This document shows, piece after piece, positions 44,001 to 55,500 of a stretch of DNA of 64,000 bases. The notes under the pieces are model-generated. The model saw nothing but the letters and a program-made list of their open reading frames with translations. It made no database searches and had not been told where the DNA came from. Position numbers and translations under genes: made by a program. Numbering within the stretch: position 1 is the stretch's first letter; each line of letters begins with the position of its first letter. Origin of the DNA: Strongylocentrotus purpuratus. Lineage: Eukaryota; Echinodermata; Echinoidea; Camarodonta; Strongylocentrotidae. The DNA is taken from contig NW_022145601.1 in assembly GCF_000002235.5 (NCBI RefSeq), positions 9,071,658 to 9,135,657 of the forward strand, in the 5' to 3' direction.

Positions 44001-46367
44001 ATGGGCCTTTTTTAGATACCCATCCCCTATTGACCGGGACCATCATCTGTTGTCTGATAGATATGAATGCAACAAACATTTTGATATGATTTTATCCCGG
44101 TCAAAAGGGGATAAGTCACATATCTTATCAATTAAGATACATGTCTCTCTATTAAAATATAATATTCCATACACATGCATATATCGGATATATGGGCCCT
44201 TTTAAGTACCCATCCCCTATTGACCGGGACCATCATTGTTTTCTGATAGATATGAATACAACAAACATTTTATATGACTTTTATCCCGGTCAAAGGGGAT
44301 AAGTCACATCTTATCAAAAAGATACCGGTCTGTTTTTAAAATATAAGTATTCCATACACATGCATATATCGGATATATGGGCCTTTTTTAGGTACCCATC
44401 CCCTATTGACCGGGACCATCATTTGTTTCCTGATAGATATGAATACAACAAACATTTTGATATGACTTTTATCCCGGTCAAAAGGGGATAAGTCACATAT
44501 CTTATCAAAAAGATACATGCCTATCTGTCAAATATAATTATTCCATACACATGCATATGAGGCCTTTTTTAGATACCCATCCCCTATTGACCGGGACCAT
44601 CATCTGTTGTCTGATAGATATGAATACAACAAACATTTTGATATGACTTTTATCCCGGTCAAAAGGGGATAAGTCACATATATTTTTCAAAAAAGATACA
44701 TGACTCTCTTTAAATATTCCATACACATGCATATATCGGATATATGGGCCTTTTTTAGGTACCCATCCCCTATTGACCGGGACCATCATCTGTTTTCTGA
44801 TAGATATGAATGCAACAAACATTTTTATATGACTTTTATCCCGGTCAAAAGGGGATAAGTCACATTATCCAATTAAGATACGGTATCTTTAAAATATAAT
44901 AATTCTATACACATGCATATATCGGATATATGGGCCTTTTTTAGATACCCATCCCCTATTGACCGGGACCATCATCTGTTGTCTGATAGATATGAAAACA
45001 ACAAAACTTTTGATATGACTTTTCCCGGTCAAAAGGGGATAAGTCACATCTTATCCAAAAAGATACATGTCTCTCTTTAATATATAATTATTCCATACAC
45101 ATGCATATATCGGATATATGGGCCTTTTTTAGATACCCATCCCCTATTGACCGGGACCATCATTGTTGTCTGATAGATATGAATGCAACAAACATTTTAT
45201 ATGACTTTTATCCCGGTCAAAAGGGGATAAGTCACATATCTTATCCAATTAAGATACATGTCTCTCTTTAAAATATAAGTATTCCATACACATGCATATA
45301 TCGGATATAGGGGCCCTTTTAAGGTACCCATCCCCTATTGACTGGTAACATCATTTGTTTTCTGATAGATATGAATACAACAAACATATTTATATGACTT
45401 TTATCCCGGTCAAAAGGGGATAAGTCACATCTTATCAAAAAATATACCGGTCTGTTTTTAAAATATAAGTATTCCATACACATGCATAAATCGGTATATG
45501 GGCCTTTTTTAGGTACCCATCCCCAATTGACCGGAACCATCATTTGTTTCCTGATAGATATGAATACAACATACATTTTGATATGACTTTTATCCCGGTC
45601 AAAAGGGGATAAGTTACATATCTTGGCAAAAAAGATACATGTCTATCTGTCAAATATAATTATTCCATACACATGCATATAGAGGCCTTGTTTTAGATAC
45701 CCATCTCCTATTGACCGGGACCAGCATCTGTTGTCTGATAGATATGAATAAACAAACATTTTGATATGACTTTTATCCCGGTCAAAAGGGGATAAGTCAC
45801 ATATCTTATCAAAAAAGATACATGACTCTCTTTAAATATTCCATTAACATGCATATATCGGATATATGGGCCTTTTTTAGGTACCCATCCCCTATTGACC
45901 GGGACCATCATCTGTTTTCTGATAGATATGAGTGCAACAAACATTTTTATATGACTTTTATCCCGGTCAAAAGGAGATAAGTCACATTATCCAATTAAGA
46001 TACCGGTCTCTCTTTAAAATATAATAATTCTATACACATGCATATATCAGATATATGGGCCTTTTTTTAGATACCCATCCCCTATTGACCGGGACCATCA
46101 TCTGTTTTCTGATAGATATGAAAACAACAAAACTTTTTATATGACTTTTATCCCGGTCAAAAGGGGATAAGTCACATCTTATCAAAAAAGATACATGTCT
46201 CTCTTTAATATATAATTATTCCATACACATGCATATATCGGATATAGGGGCCCTTTTTAAGGTACCCATCCCCTATTGACCGGGAACATCATTTGTTGTC
46301 TGATAGATATGAATACAACAAACATTTTTATATGACTTTTATCCCGGTCAAAAGGGGATAAGTCGCA
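35030..46367. repeat. Satellite array, ~60 copies of a ~190-bp monomer with higher-order structure
   Basis: Each monomer contains TACCCATCCCCTATTGACCG, GGACCATCATCTGTTGTCTG, ATAGATATGAATGCAACAAA, TATCCCGGTCAAAAGGGGAT, AAGTCACATATCTTAT and CACATGCATATATCGGATAT. Copies differ mainly in a block after TCTTAT, of which there are three main versions: CCAATTAAGATACAGG..., CAAAAAAGATACATGACTC... and TTATAAAGGTACATG.... Rare variants recur at fixed distances: ~1.9 kb for the CCCCGTCAAAAGG type (36.49, 38.40 and 42.20 kb, with a related form at 40.30) and ~3.8 kb for GCACCAAACATT (37.41 and 41.21 kb). The right end (44.2-46.37 kb) is more degenerate. The array lies in the intron after ZP exon 7. Confidence 0.92.
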
Positions 46368-47030
46368 TAACAAAGGGAAATATTGGATGGAGGACACCTC
46401 ACGGCTTTGGCATAGCTGTGGGGAGGCGGGTGGCGACACATGGCCCTGAATATTTGTCTTTTTTAAGTAGGTTTATTTTTCCTTTCATCTTTGATAATTA
46501 TATATAGATTTCCCCCGCTCCTGTGGTGACGGAAAAAAGGAAGTAAAACATAATGCCATCGTAATTTGTCCCCCTTGTTGGAAATCTTGCCCCACCACCC
46601 TGTCCACGACTGATCTCATCCAGTCTAAGCCACTGAGATACTAAGTAGACCAAGCAGGCCCATTATCAAAGTTATTTAAGGACTGAGTTTGCAATTAGTT
46701 TGTTTTCGGTGTTAGGAAAGTTTCATGAAATCAAGATTGTGGATAAATCAAGTTAGGTTTATTAATTTTGATTACTAGTATCCTGAGGGATGATAATTCA
46801 TGGAAAATTAAAATATTGAAACTCTTCATTGGCTGAAATTGAAGAGCTTCTGGGTGCCTGGATATGGCTAAGGCTATATGTCCTTTGGCAAGATGTCTCT
46901 ATATATAATTCTCAAAGGTATAAAGTAAAATATACCTTTAAAAAGTCTTTATACAGGGGACGCCATCGTTCGCATAATGCCTTACGGTCCCCTTGATGGT
47001 AACGATGCTACACTCCCATCACCCCCTCCC
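46368..47030. other. No gene recognised after the satellite
   Basis: A ZP-C continuation was looked for here and not found. An open stretch at 46550-46650 is cysteine-containing but lacks convincing splice sites. The rest is AT-rich. Confidence 0.45.
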
Positions 47031-47039
47031 CCTCAAAAA

Positions 47040-47480
47040 ATTGCATGAGGAAGAAGAAAAGAAGGGGGTATCAGTTGCAACTTTCCCGCCAACAAGTTGT
47101 GGATCGGGGTGGGGTGGGGGTGGGCAAAAGGCCCTTGCCTCCCCCGCCCCCTTTAAAAAAAAAAGAGAGAGAAGGAAGGAAAATGAAGACAAAAAGGAGA
47201 GCTAAAAAGGACCGAAAAAGAGGAAGAAGAAGGGAAAAAAAAAGGTGAAAAGAAGGGGAAATAGATCATTTGCGGTTAATCCCGCCAACAACGTGTGGAG
47301 AAGGGTGAGGCCGAAAGAACCTTGCCTCCCCCTCCCCCCCAGCAAACCTAAAAGAGAGAGAAGGAAGGGAAGGGAAAGGGAAAGAGGAGAGAGAAAGGAA
47401 AGAATAAAAAGAGAAAGAAGAAAGGTAGTGGAGATCAGTTGCGATTTTTCCGCCAACAAAGTGTAGATCGGGGGGGGGGG
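47040..47480. repeat. Three-copy GA-rich tandem repeat (~185 bp)
   Basis: Units share TCAGTTGC-A-TTTCCCGCCAA, CAA-GTGTGGA-C-GGG, CCTTGCCTCCCCC and a long AGAGAGAAGGAAGG block. The apparent basic and serine-rich frames on either strand are by-products of the GA/CT composition. Confidence 0.7.
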
Positions 47481-47869
47481 GGGCGGGGCACTGGCTTACT
47501 GATCGGGCAGGGGGCTCTGGGGAAATAAAATTCAAACGTGGTTTATTTCTAATTCCATAACGGAGGATTACATAATAATGATGCTGAAATGACATTAATT
47601 TCTGAGATTTTTCCTCATTTTTTAATAAATTGTACTTTTTAATGAGTTTGTTGTAAGATGACAAATTCCTAAATTTACAGCCAGGCAAGAAATATGCTTC
47701 TTGAGATGCCTACATGTCAGGGTCCGCGCAACGGCGGGGATCGGGGGCCTCCATGTCCCCCCCCCCCCCCTCCCCCACACACACACTTTTTATGAAAAAG
47801 TATATGAAAGAGAAATAGAAAGAAAAGAGAGCAAGAAAGACAAAATAGTTAACTGCCAGTGTCACAACA

Positions 47870-48275
47870 AAATAAGGTATAAAAAAATGCTCATCTGACC
47901 ATAATTAAACGCCTAAAACCCCTGAGCGTCCGGGGGCTCTGCGCCCTGGAACCAACCAAGGGCCCTAAGGCGGGCCCCTTGATACCCATCTGACCGTAAT
48001 TTAGTGCCTAAAACCCTTGAGCTTCTGGGGGCTCCGCCCGCCGGACCTCACGCCAATCAGTGTCCTGCCAGTGTCATTAATAAGGTATAAAAATATGTTC
48101 ATCTGACCGTAATTTAATGCCTAAAAGCCCTGAGCTTCTGGGGTTTCCGCACCCTCGACCCCACCAAGGGCCCTAAGGCGGGCCTCTGAATGCTTATCTG
48201 ATTGTAATTTATTGCCTTTAACTCCTGAGTTTCCGGGGGCGGACAAAGTATCAAAATATGTTCATCTGACCGCAG
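47870..48275. repeat. Tandem repeat, ~110-bp unit, about 4 copies
   Basis: Units share CATCTGACCGTAATTTA, TGCCTAAAACCCTGAGCTTC, GGGGGCTCCGC and CCAAGGGCCCTAAGGCGGGC. The second copy is interrupted. Confidence 0.75.
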
Positions 48276-48790
48276 GCGCGTAGCCAGGGGGCGGTGGGGG
48301 CGCCCCCCCCAAAAAAAAAAAACGCTGGCCCAAAAAAAGAGAGAAGAGAAAAGGAAGAGGACTTAGGAAGAAAAAGGAGCAGACAAAAACATTTTTGAAA
48401 TTAAGACAAGCGCAGGAGCAGGGCGTCGCCAAAGGGGGGGGTGTGGGGTGGTGCGACACCCCCCCCCCCCCACCTGTTAGGATATTGTCGGTAAAATTGC
48501 GCTGCCGTCGGGAAAAAGAGAAAAGGGGGAGGGGAAAAAGAGAGGGAAAGAAGAGAGGGAAAGGGAAAGAAAAGAAAGAAAAGAGAAGAAAGAAAGAGAA
48601 AAAAAAAAGGGAGGAGAGGAAAGAAAGGAAAAGAAAGAAAAGAAAGAAAAGGAAAAAAAAAGAGAAAAAAGAGTGAAAGGGAAACAAAAGATACGGGGGG
48701 TGAAAGAGGAGAGAGAGGGGGGAGGTAAGAGTCTGAGAGAGGAGGAGTGGGAGTAAAAGAGAGAAAGGGGTTGTTGGGTGGAGTTGTCTC
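48275..48790. repeat. Poly-C and purine-rich low-complexity block
   Basis: GGCGCGTAGCCAGGGGGCGG followed by C and A runs, then ~300 bases of almost pure A/G on the plus strand. The 180-residue minus frame is a compositional artefact. Confidence 0.7.
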
Positions 48791-49074
48791 GTCGAGAAAG
48801 ACACGGGTAAATATGTTGCTGTGTCGGGTCAGCTGTGTCGGTATTATTGCTCGATCCTCGTGTACTTTATCAATGCAGAAGTTTGAAGTCGGTGAGATGT
48901 ATATTGACGGTCGGCCGACAAGTTTATTTCCCTACGAACTGTGACTTCTTATCCGCTTTGACGACTTCGAGAGTGACTACAACTACAATACTTGTATTTT
49001 CTCGAAGTTTCACTTTCCTATAATATCAGCTAAAGAAATCAGAGAATTTTCGGGGAAACTAAATTCAAACAAGG

Positions 49075-51315
49075 TTTAAGAGTCAACAACGGTACGACGA
49101 ATCGTCTTCCTTTCTTTATATTGTAATGAAACGCCAAAAATTCCGCGCTTTGCGCGGAAGGGGAGACTTTATTTAGACGAGTCGAGAAAGGTACAACGAA
49201 TCGTCTTCTTTCTCTAATAATTTAAGGAAACGTCTAAGCTTTCGCGCGAGAGTGGGAAACTGAATTCAGACAAAAAGGGCTTAATAAGTTTCGAAAACGG
49301 TACGAGGAATCGTCTTCCTTTCTCTATATTGTGATGAAACGCCAAAAATTCAGCGCTTCGCGCGGACGGGGAAAACTTCATTTAGACGAGTCGAAAACGG
49401 TACGACGAATCGTCTTCTTTCTCTAATAATTTAAGGAAACGTCAAAGCTTCCACGCTTCGCGCGAGAGGGGAAAACTGAATTCAGACAAAATTAATAGGG
49501 CTTATTTCGAGTCGAAAACGGTACAACGAATCGTGTTCTTTCTCTAATAATTTAAGGAAACGTCAAAGCTTCCGCGCTTCGCGCGAGAGGGGGAAACCGA
49601 GGGAACTGAATTCAGAAAAGGATAAACAGTCGAGAACGGTACAGCAAATCGTCTTCTTTTTTATAATAATTCAATGAAACGTCAAAGCTATCGCGCTTCG
49701 TGCGGGGGGGGGGGGGGAAACATCATTCAGCCAAGGATTACCAGTCGAAAACGGTACATTTAATCGTCTTCTTGTCCTAATAATTTAAGGAAACGTCTAA
49801 GCTTCCGCGCTTTGCGCGGGAGGCCCATCACCCACACCCCCTAATGAGCGCGCTTTTAAGTGATTCTCTTGCTCACTACCGCCCCTCCCTCAAATTAGAT
49901 CCTAGCTCCGCGCCTGCATTAAAATATATAGCTATGATGCTGACTAAACTGAAGAAATAATTCGTATATTTATGTCGTCGAGGAAAATGACAATTTTGCG
50001 CATATGCAAGTACTATAGGTAGTCCATAGGAAAAAACAATTTAGCCTTCGGCCCCAGGTTTATAGGTTTGAATTTGTAGATATTGGACATTTAATTTTGT
50101 CGGTAATTGGTGGCTAGTTTTGTCGGTAATCGTTGGCCTTTACACCCCCCCCCCCCCACTGAAAAAGGTCTAGCGACGCCCCTGCGCAGGAGGGGGGGGG
50201 GGGGACTGAATTGAGACAAGGATTAAGAGTCGAATGGAACATCGAATCGTCTTCTTTCTTTAATAATTTTAATGAAACGTCGAAGCTTTCGCGCTCCGCG
50301 CGGGAGGGGGCGGGGGAACTGAATTCAAACAAGGATTAAGAGTCGAGAATGGTACAACGAATCGTCTTCTTTCTTTAATTATAATTTAATGAAACGTCAA
50401 AGCTTACGCGCTTCGCGCAGGAGGGGGGGGGGGCTGAATTCAGGCAAGGATTAAGAGTCGAGAACGGTACAACGAATCGTCTTGTTTCTCTAATAATTAA
50501 ATGAAATGTCAAAGCTTCCGCGCTTTGCGCAGGAGGTGGGGGAACTGAATTAAGACGAGGATTAAGAGTCGAGAAACAGTACAACGAATCGTCTTCTTTC
50601 TCTAATGAATTAATGAAACGTAAAGCTTCTGCGCTTCGCGCGGGATATTCCTCTTCAGACGAGGATTATTTTCGAGAACGGTACAACGAATCGTCTTGTT
50701 TCTCTCATAATTAAATGAAATGTCAAAGCTTCCGCGCTTTGCGCAGGAGGTGGGGAAACTGAATTTAGACAAGGATTAAGGGTTGAGAATGGTAATACGA
50801 ATCGTCTTCTTTCTCTAATAATTTAATGAAACGTCAAAGTTTCCGCGCTTCGCGTAAGAGGGGGGGGGGGCAGAATGTAGACAAGGATTAAGAGTCGAGA
50901 ATGGTACTACGAATCGTCTTCTTGCTCTAATAATTAAATGAAACGTCAAAGCTTCCGCGCTTCGCGCAAGAGGGGGGGGGGGGAGCTGAATTCAGACAAG
51001 GATTAAGAGTCGAGAACGGTACGACGAATCGGCTTCTTTCTCTAATGAATTAATGAAACGTAAAGCTTCTGCGCTTCACGCGGGAGGGCATAAACTGAAT
51101 TCAGACGAGGATTATTTTCGAGAACGGTACAACGAATCGCCTTGTTTCTCTCATGATTAAATTAAATTTCAAAGCTTTCCGCGCTTCGCGCAGGAGGTGA
51201 GGAAACTGAATTTAGACAAGGATTAAGAGTCGAGAACGGTACAACGAATCGTCTTCTTTCTCTAATGATTTAATGAAACATCAAAACATCGGCGTTTTGC
51301 GGGGGAGGGAGGGGA
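49075..51315. repeat. Tandem repeat, ~113-bp unit, about 17 copies, with a conserved CGCG hairpin
   Basis: Units read GAGTCGAGAACGGTACAACG, AATCGTCTTCTTTCTCTAAT, AATTTAATGAAACGTCAAAG, CTTCCGCGCTTCGCGCGGGA, a poly-G run and ACTGAATTCAGACAAGGATT. About seven copies lie at 49075-49860 and ten at 50195-51315. The blocks are separated by ~330 bases of unrelated repeat (49860-50195). The CCGCG-CTTCG-CGCGG hairpin is present in most copies. Confidence 0.88.
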
Positions 51316-51869
51316 AATCGCCTCTCCCTGTACTCCCCATTACGTCAATGCTGGTCATCATTACGTACCAATATTTTGGCTCGCATAATTTCAAATTTGG
51401 CCCCCCCCCCCCCCTCCCTAAGAAATCCTGGATCCGCGCACGAATCTAAACATGCTTTGATTGGTCAATAGTTAACTGTCTGTCAGGATTGTTCTGGTAT
51501 AAGGGGGTGTGGTGATGCACAGTGCACGTGACAGGGGTTCGGGCTATGAGTTATAGTTCTTGGAATGTGTTTCCTTGAAGTCGGGTGGTCATTCACGGAC
51601 AATGTTTATAATTACAACATAATGGGGTCAGTGTCTAGGAATAATAGGGTACTGTCTAGGGATAATCGGGTTCTGTTTTAGATCAAGATAGTCTAGAATA
51701 TCATAGATTTTAGGGGGCGAGACCACTCGTTGAGTGTCGTGAATGGGGGCTGGGGCGTCCGTTAATTGTACAATTTTAATAGATCCCTTAATATACAAAC
51801 GTATGGTATAGATTACCAGAGAACTAGGATAGTTGAGTATTGGTAAAGAGGGCGCTTTAATATATATTT

Positions 51870-52260
51870 GTTTTGCGACGTTATGATAAAATTGGTGTCA
51901 AATTTGAAAGAGCATATTAAATGACAGAATAAACTTTATTTGATCAAAATGGGTTCAGCAACAACTGAAATATCAATAAATATATTCGATCTGAATAAAC
52001 TTGGGACCCAAGGTTTATTCGATCGAATATATTTATATTGATTTAAGATTTTTTAAATGCTTACACTTTTTCAAAAATTTACTAAAGAGGTTTTTAAATA
52101 GTTGTTGATGATCTCTCTATTTAATCATCATTTTATACCTTTCGAGCATGGTGGAGTTATAAGTTTGTAATGTAAATGGTGCAGGTTTTGGTTCCAAAAT
52201 TTCAGTTTGACCAAAACTGTACCATCTTTCCAAACCTCAACTATCCCTTTAATCAGACTC
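51870..52260 (+). repeat. Dispersed repeat, copy 1 of a direct pair
   Basis: It shares GGTTCAGCAACAACTGAAAT, AATGCTTACACTTTT, 'GAGCATGGTGGAGTTATAA', GGTGCAGGTTTTGG and AAACTGTACCA with 55595-56040, in the same orientation. Confidence 0.7.
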
Positions 52261-52445
52261 AGTAAATGTTCCAAGTAGACGGTCCTCTGTTTATCATCAT
52301 TTTTTCCAAACAAAATAACTCATGGCCTAGAATTCTGGGAATCACTGATGTGATGAATTCAACTATTTGAGGAGTGTTATAATTTGATCTTTGATGCAAG
52401 TGCAGTTATTAAAAGCTAAGCTTCTCATACCAATTCGCTATAAAG

Positions 52446-52520
52446 TTAAGAGCTCGACAAGAAAGGATCTGTCGTTTATGCAGCACAACTGAAGAAGGTC
52501 TGGCCCTAACAAGAAATATG
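52446..52520 (+). CDS. Transposase-peptidase gene, 5' exon with CxxC
   Basis: The open frame LRARQERICRLCSTTEEG, then LALTRNM, ends at donor ATATG/GTAAGT. The CRLC pair resembles the first zinc ligands of ZAD-type domains (inference). There is no ATG in frame upstream before a stop, so an earlier exon is needed. The acceptor (TATAAAG) is weak. Confidence 0.5.
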
Positions 52521-55500
52521 GTAAGTTTTAATTTTATACATTCTTTCTTTATATATAATTAATATAAATTAAATGCTACAAAATAATAAGGGTAAATGGA
52601 ATCATGAGCGAATATCTAAGCTTATATAGGCTAGTACGTCAAGAAAGTTTGAAATTTGTTGAGAATTGTGTATGTTATTAGTAATTGCCATCGTCATTTG
52701 CGAATGGCTTTTGGTTTTAATAACTTTTCTTAGTTTTAGGGTAATTGTATGTAAAGGAACTTGTCAAAATATTGAACATAATATTTACTACTTGTCTCCT
52801 TTGAGTGAAAACAAAACTGAATTTAGCAACCCAAATGACTTTGTTTTTACATGAAACAATCTAATGGCGGGTTAGTCATGAGTAATGTTGCAATTGGCAG
52901 CAATTCCAAATGGACCAATCTAATTTGGGGCTCCTGCGCGACGCCATGCACCACCCCTTCACATGATATGATTTTTTTTTTAACGGGGGCTCCTATTCTT
53001 CTATGGATCAGTTGGTGGTCACAAGGAAACCCTGTATACCTAAAGTGACTCCTTTATATTAACAACAAATCAATGTTATATTACCTTGTTTATCCCCACA
53101 TACTTTATTTTTTCTTGGGGCTGTTGTTTAGTTGGTCTCAGGGAAACTATGTACCACAAATAACATGATTAATGTGATTTTACCTCATATGTAATTGCCC
53201 CCCCCCCCCCTCACAAACACTTATCGGGGCTACATCTGTGCACAAAGTGTTGCTTTTATAAAAACGGATCAATATGATTTCACCTTATATTGAAAGTGGG
53301 GGCTCTAACTAGTACCTCACCACGCCCCACGGCCACACACGTACATGTTTATATAAATTGTGCAGGAGGCTCCTATATACACTCATGTCGTTCAGTATGT
53401 CCTGATGAAGCCCCGTGTCAAAATGGTGCTTGTATTCAAACGAATCCAAGTGATTCTGCGTTATATTTAATGTAGGGTTCCGGTACTGCGCCCCAAGCCC
53501 CATTCACTTAAATTAAATATTTGCCGGGGACTCCTACCCTAATATCGTCCAGTAGCTAGATCATAAGGAAGCCCTGTATATATCCGGCAGGTAACGTTAA
53601 CCGAGAAATGTGACGCTAGGCCACGTGACTAATAAACAAACCACTATGTGTTTATGTTCGGCGTGATGAAAGAAGAGTACAACTGCCTAATAAGGAGTCA
53701 TTGTTAAGAAATGGTTTGATGATTAGCAGGAAAGTGTTACTGGGGAATGAGATAACATTTTTTAAACAATAAAAACCCTTTTTGTAAATAAGTAAAGATA
53801 GGTCAATGACACCTAACCGTTACTTGTGATTAAGTGCAATTTAGCAACTGGTACACGTTGAACAATGATCAAATAGAATGCTAAAATAATGTCTCACCCT
53901 TGCAACCAATCAAAACCTATGTGAATCAGCAGATTATATCGTACATATGACATTTATCTTAAATTTACACTCTACAGGTCATCGTCTTGTGATGCTTTCA
54001 GCCGTCGGGAAAGACATTTCAATACGCATCTCTTGTAAGAAGGTAATTATTTATGACAATAAAATGTATTTTGCAGTGCCAAGTTAAAATGTAGAAGTTT
54101 GTGTCATGTTTAATTAATTTTAGTGGCTAAATTTTGATGTAATCTTTGGAAACCAACACTTATCATTATACGATAAAAAGATTTTAATGCCTGAATTGGG
54201 ATCCTGTTTTCATCCAAATAACAACCAATAACGCGGAAGGACGCTGTTAAAACACCTAAAGTTTTTATCCCCGAGGCCCAAACATTTTAACTTGGTTTTC
54301 TTCTCTAACCACCAGGCAAGAATAATAACACACAATCTTAAGTTCTGGTACTGTTCTGTGATATCAAATAGATGACCAGCACTTTACAAAGGGTTGTGTA
54401 ATTCATAAACAATACTTATTGATTACCACCTCTCATGCGCGCCGGAAGCAGTTTGGGATTTGGGGGCAAACATTCCAGGGGGTGTTTCTTATTTAAAGCT
54501 GTTCGTAAAGTTACGCATGACTTTGCGAATGACTTAGTTATAGCCTATATAAAAAGCCAAATGGGATGCTCAATCTTTTTTTAACTGCATCAACTAAAGT
54601 TGAACTGTGCAGATGTAGATTAACATTCTTCTTATTATAACAAATGTTTTTAATACAAAGTATATTTTTTGCCATAATTTAATTGAGGTTATTGGAAATA
54701 TAGTCACACTTTGTGAAAACATCAGGAAAATTTTTGGGCATCCTATCTGGCACTTCATATTCAAGTCGTTTGTAAAGTCATTTGTAACTTTACGAACATC
54801 TTTATGAAACACCCCCTGGGGCTCACCTTTCAGGGACAGTGGCATAATGAGCAAAAACGTGTGTGTGGGGGGGGGGGCAGGATCTGCATCACGACTACTC
54901 TTTACTTGCAGCCCCGCGTAAGGTTTTTTCAAAGTGGAGTATTAACGATTGAGTAGAGCATACATTGGCGTGGAGTCCTGTAAAAGATAGGGATACGAAT
55001 TATCGAACGAATTATCGGCCGGCGCGATTTTCAAATTTTCGGGGGCAAAACAAAATTAGTGCCCCCCCCCCCCCCCGTTTATTTACCGGCTTGCTGTTTT
55101 GCCGTTAAATGTTTTCTCACGAATTGGGCCCCCCTCTTGGCCCCTTCCCCTGCCGCCGGCTGGATCCGTCCCTGACATACATGCTTTAGTATGGTGATGC
55201 GTTTTCCACTCATATCATTTTTGGGAAACATATTTTTCTGAGCTTGTTGGTGGAATGGACTACAAAAAATGTTACCTCTCATTTATAAAAAAAACATTAT
55301 TTATGGGTGGTGGTACATTAAATAGATATATTGTCATATGCAATTTGAAAGACAACTCGTGCTTTTTCGCTAGTTTGAACTTAATTGTCCTCTACTTCTT
55401 TTATAAATAAATATTAAAGAGCGTCCTCTGAACCGTGGTCCATCAAAAAACAACTGAGTTCGTTCCTTTATAAGTCTAATATAGCACTAAGTACGCAATA

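Noticed and set aside
35494-46439. Many 60-110 residue frames on both strands in the satellite (FISIRQQMMVPVNRGWV-type)
   Set aside because: They are one translation of the ~190-bp monomer, whose length is not a multiple of three, so the frame is lost in the next unit. No start, splice or codon signal.
48262-48804. 180-residue minus frame
   Set aside because: Ser/Phe/Leu-only product of a purine-rich block on the other strand.
47870-51315. Regularly spaced repeats as a CRISPR-like array
   Set aside because: Units are contiguous diverged tandem repeats without unique spacers, in a eukaryotic context.
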